A DNA stretch of 8,133 nt, taken from positions 1-8,133 of the forward strand of contig QNCV01000101.1 in NCBI GenBank assembly GCA_003645845.1, read 5' to 3'. The position numbers and the translations under genes are program-made. Positions 6,401 to 8,133 of the stretch are shown here, in pieces; within the stretch, counting starts at the first letter, position 1; each line of letters starts with the position of its first letter. Source of the DNA: Fidelibacterota bacterium. GTDB lineage: Bacteria; Fidelibacterota; UBA2242. The notes beneath the pieces are model-generated. The model was not told the origin of the DNA. It searched no databases and worked only from the letters and a program-made list of their open reading frames with translations.

Positions 6401-7939
6401 ATGAAAAAACAGATTTTAATCAGTGAAACAAGCAAAGAGACCAGAATCGCTATTCTTGAAGACGGTGATCTGGTTGAATTTTTTGTGGAAAAGCCGGAGC
6501 GCAACCGGATGCTTGGCAATATTTATAAGGGTAAAGTCGAAAATGTAATCGACGCCATTCAGGCAGCCTTTGTAGATATCGGTTATCATCATAATGCCTT
6601 TTTACCTTTTTCGGAGATGGATGATCCTGCCAGTGTCAGCGCCATGATCGAAAGCATTGTGCGGGACGATGAAGAAGAGACGACCCGCACCCGCCGGAAA
6701 AAACCACTGTCGAAAAGTGTTTCGGGTCTGAAAACCGGACAGGATATTCTGGTCCAGATTATCAAAGAACCCTTTGCGCAAAAGGGGCCCCGTGTGACCA
6801 CAGACCTGTCCATTCCGGGGCGTTTTCTCGTTTTGGTGCCCGGAGAAGACTCTATCGGAATATCGAAAAAGATAACTCGCCGTGACGAAAAAAAACGATT
6901 GCGGAATATTGTGCGGAATTTGAAACCCAAAGGCTTCGGATTTATCATTCGGACTGTTGCCGAAGGCCAGGATGATAAAACGATTAAAAGCGATCTTGAC
7001 GACCTTTTAAATAAATGGAAGAATCTGGAAGAAAATGTCAAAAATAATCCCGCTCCCGTTTGCGTATATCGGGATATGGAAATCACATCAATGGTTATCC
7101 GGGATCTTTTAACCCCGGACATTGACCAGATTTTGGTCGATTCCAAATCTCTTTATCGAAAACTGCATGCCTATATTAAAAGCGTATCGCCTCAGTTTGT
7201 TAAAAAGATCAGCTACCACAGTTATCGTAATCCGCTATTCAATGAATTTAATGTTGAAAAGGAATTTGAGAAATCATTGAACAAGAAGGTCTGGTTGAAA
7301 AGCGGTGGGTTCATTGTAATCGAACATACCGAAGCCATGACGACCATCGATGTCAACAGCGGCAAGTTTATCGGAAAAAAGGACCATGAGAAAAATTCCC
7401 TGAAAATTAACCTGCAGGCCTCGAAAGAGATTGCCCGACAATTGCGCCTGCGGGATATCGGCGGATTGATTGTGATCGATTACATCGACATGGATGAAGA
7501 TGAAAACAGGAAGAAGGTGTTTCTGGAATTAAAACGCGCGCTGTATCAGGATCGCGCCAAGGTGGCTCTGTCGCCGATCTCCTCCTTTGGTCTGCTGGAA
7601 ATGACCCGGCAGCGGACACGGGTTAATCTGCTTTACAGCGTCAGCGAAGAATGCCCGTTGTGCCACGGATCGGGACGAATATCATCCAAGGAATCGGTGG
7701 TAACCAAAATCGAGGGCTGGTTCCGCCGATTTAAGATGAAATCCCGCTCAAAACGCCTGGAAATTCACCTGCACCCGGATATGATTGATTATATTCATAA
7801 CTCGACCAATAACTTGATGCGCAAGATTCAGTGGAGCAATTTTCTTCGGATCAAGATGATTGAAGACCCGGCAATTCCGGTGGATGACTTTAAGGTGTTT
7901 CTGGCCAAGAACGGGGAGGACATCACAGACCAATATTAG
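6401..7939 (+). CDS. rng: Ribonuclease E/G family endoribonuclease (RNase G type)
   Basis: The 512-residue protein matches the catalytic half of RNase E/G and lacks the long RNase E scaffold tail, so it is RNase G-like (E. coli RNase G: 489). The S1 domain opens with 'GNIYKGKVENV' and 'AAFVDIGYHHNAFLPF'. Residues about 74-109 are an acidic then basic insert, longer than in E. coli. 'FIIRTVAEG' (R184, T185) matches the 5'-monophosphate sensor. D317 in TTIDVNSG and D360 in IDYIDMDED are the two magnesium-binding aspartates, 43 residues apart as in E. coli RNase E. C418 and C421 (CPLC) form the zinc-link, so it probably dimerises. It cleaves single-stranded AU-rich RNA, typically in 16S rRNA 5' maturation and mRNA decay. 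I prefer ATG 6401 over the in-frame ATG at 6377, which would overlap the upstream gene and add eight unaligned residues. Strong call. Confidence 0.95.
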   Translation: MKKQILISETSKETRIAILEDGDLVEFFVEKPERNRMLGNIYKGKVENVIDAIQAAFVDIGYHHNAFLPFSEMDDPASVSAMIESIVRDDEEETTRTRRKKPLSKSVSGLKTGQDILVQIIKEPFAQKGPRVTTDLSIPGRFLVLVPGEDSIGISKKITRRDEKKRLRNIVRNLKPKGFGFIIRTVAEGQDDKTIKSDLDDLLNKWKNLEENVKNNPAPVCVYRDMEITSMVIRDLLTPDIDQILVDSKSLYRKLHAYIKSVSPQFVKKISYHSYRNPLFNEFNVEKEFEKSLNKKVWLKSGGFIVIEHTEAMTTIDVNSGKFIGKKDHEKNSLKINLQASKEIARQLRLRDIGGLIVIDYIDMDEDENRKKVFLELKRALYQDRAKVALSPISSFGLLEMTRQRTRVNLLYSVSEECPLCHGSGRISSKESVVTKIEGWFRRFKMKSRSKRLEIHLHPDMIDYIHNSTNNLMRKIQWSNFLRIKMIEDPAIPVDDFKVFLAKNGEDITDQY

Positions 7940-7950
7940 AGGACATTTCC

Positions 7951-7969
7951 CAAGAATCAAAATTCCTTG
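7951..7969. terminator. Weak hairpin between the convergent RNase G and DDAH genes
   Basis: CAAGAAT (7951-7957) pairs with ATTCCTTG (7962-7969) with one bulged C and a four-base loop. It fills most of the 32-base gap between two converging stop codons, where a bidirectional terminator would be expected. The stem is AU-rich and neither strand shows a U-run after it, so the call is tentative. Confidence 0.25.
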
Positions 7970-7971
7970 CA

Positions 7972-8133
7972 CTAAAATCTCAGTGACAGACAACTCAGCC
8001 CGCCGTCCAGTTTGCGGAATTCAGATACATCAACTTCAATAACCGGGTACCCGGCATCTGTTATTTTTTGCCGTGTAATCGGATACCCTTTTGGAATTAA
8101 CACTTTATCATTTATCCACACACAATTGGCTGC
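7972..8133 (-). CDS. ddaH: Dimethylarginine dimethylaminohydrolase (DDAH), C-terminal 53 residues; 5' end beyond window
   Basis: Reading leftward from the window edge, 53 codons end in a TAG at 7972-7974. The tail matches bacterial DDAH as I recall it from Pseudomonas aeruginosa: 'AANCVWINDKVLIPKGYP', then 'VIEVDVSEFRKLDGG', then the terminal LSCLSLRF. The cysteine six residues from the end is the catalytic nucleophile (Cys249 in the Pseudomonas enzyme). DDAH hydrolyses asymmetric N-methylated arginines to citrulline and dimethylamine; close relatives in the same guanidino-modifying superfamily act on arginine or other guanidines, but the SEF(R/Y)K(L/I)DGG ending is DDAH-like. The catalytic histidine and acidic residues lie outside the window. 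The gene converges on the RNase gene with a 32-base gap, so it belongs to a different transcript running in from the right. Confidence 0.88.
   Translation of the reverse strand, partial: AANCVWINDKVLIPKGYPITRQKITDAGYPVIEVDVSEFRKLDGGLSCLSLRF

Noticed and set aside
6589..7146. 185-codon open frame antisense to the RNase gene
   Set aside because: It is serine- and arginine-rich with no recognisable domain and lies wholly inside a strongly supported RNase E/G coding region; it is the complement shadow of codon bias.

Overview
The window carries seven protein-coding genes, two of them cut by its edges, packed at typical bacterial density with no RNA gene, CRISPR array, insertion sequence or prophage signal. 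Base composition looks moderate (roughly half GC by eye) and uniform, with ordinary Shine-Dalgarno sites ahead of several genes. A radical SAM protein fused to a DUF2344 domain and sitting directly upstream of an RNase E/G gene, next to a lysine-dehydrogenase-type enzyme and a DDAH, would fit a Deltaproteobacterium/Desulfobacterota-like Gram-negative. That taxonomic reading is inference, not proof.

Left part (1-1942): the N-terminus of a small zinc-binding anti-sigma-type protein points left off the window. It diverges from a TPR-repeat protein across a 130-base AT-rich gap holding a plausible promoter. The TPR gene is followed after 22 bases by a CaxA/YrbG-type sodium/calcium exchanger.

Middle part (1943-3738): after a spacer with a two-part hairpin comes a saccharopine-dehydrogenase-family enzyme that resembles L-lysine 6-dehydrogenase. 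Nine bases later, with a strong ribosome binding site, comes an HD-superfamily predicted hydrolase. These two are probably one transcript.

Right part (3739-7939): a 120-base gap contains a good sigma70-like promoter and a leader hairpin. It is followed by a large radical SAM/DUF2344 fusion protein that appears to start at a CTG codon, then, one base after its stop, an RNase G/E-type endoribonuclease. The tight coupling of an uncharacterised radical SAM enzyme with a central RNA-processing nuclease is the most interesting biology here. A role in RNA modification or ribosome maturation is a reasonable hypothesis, but nothing in the sequence proves it.

Right edge (7972-8133, minus strand): the C-terminal 53 residues of a dimethylarginine dimethylaminohydrolase, including the catalytic cysteine, converge on the RNase gene. 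The window shows no classical defence or mobile system. Its novelty lies in the radical SAM-DUF2344-RNase G unit and its unusual start and leader, and in the anti-sigma/TPR divergent pair.
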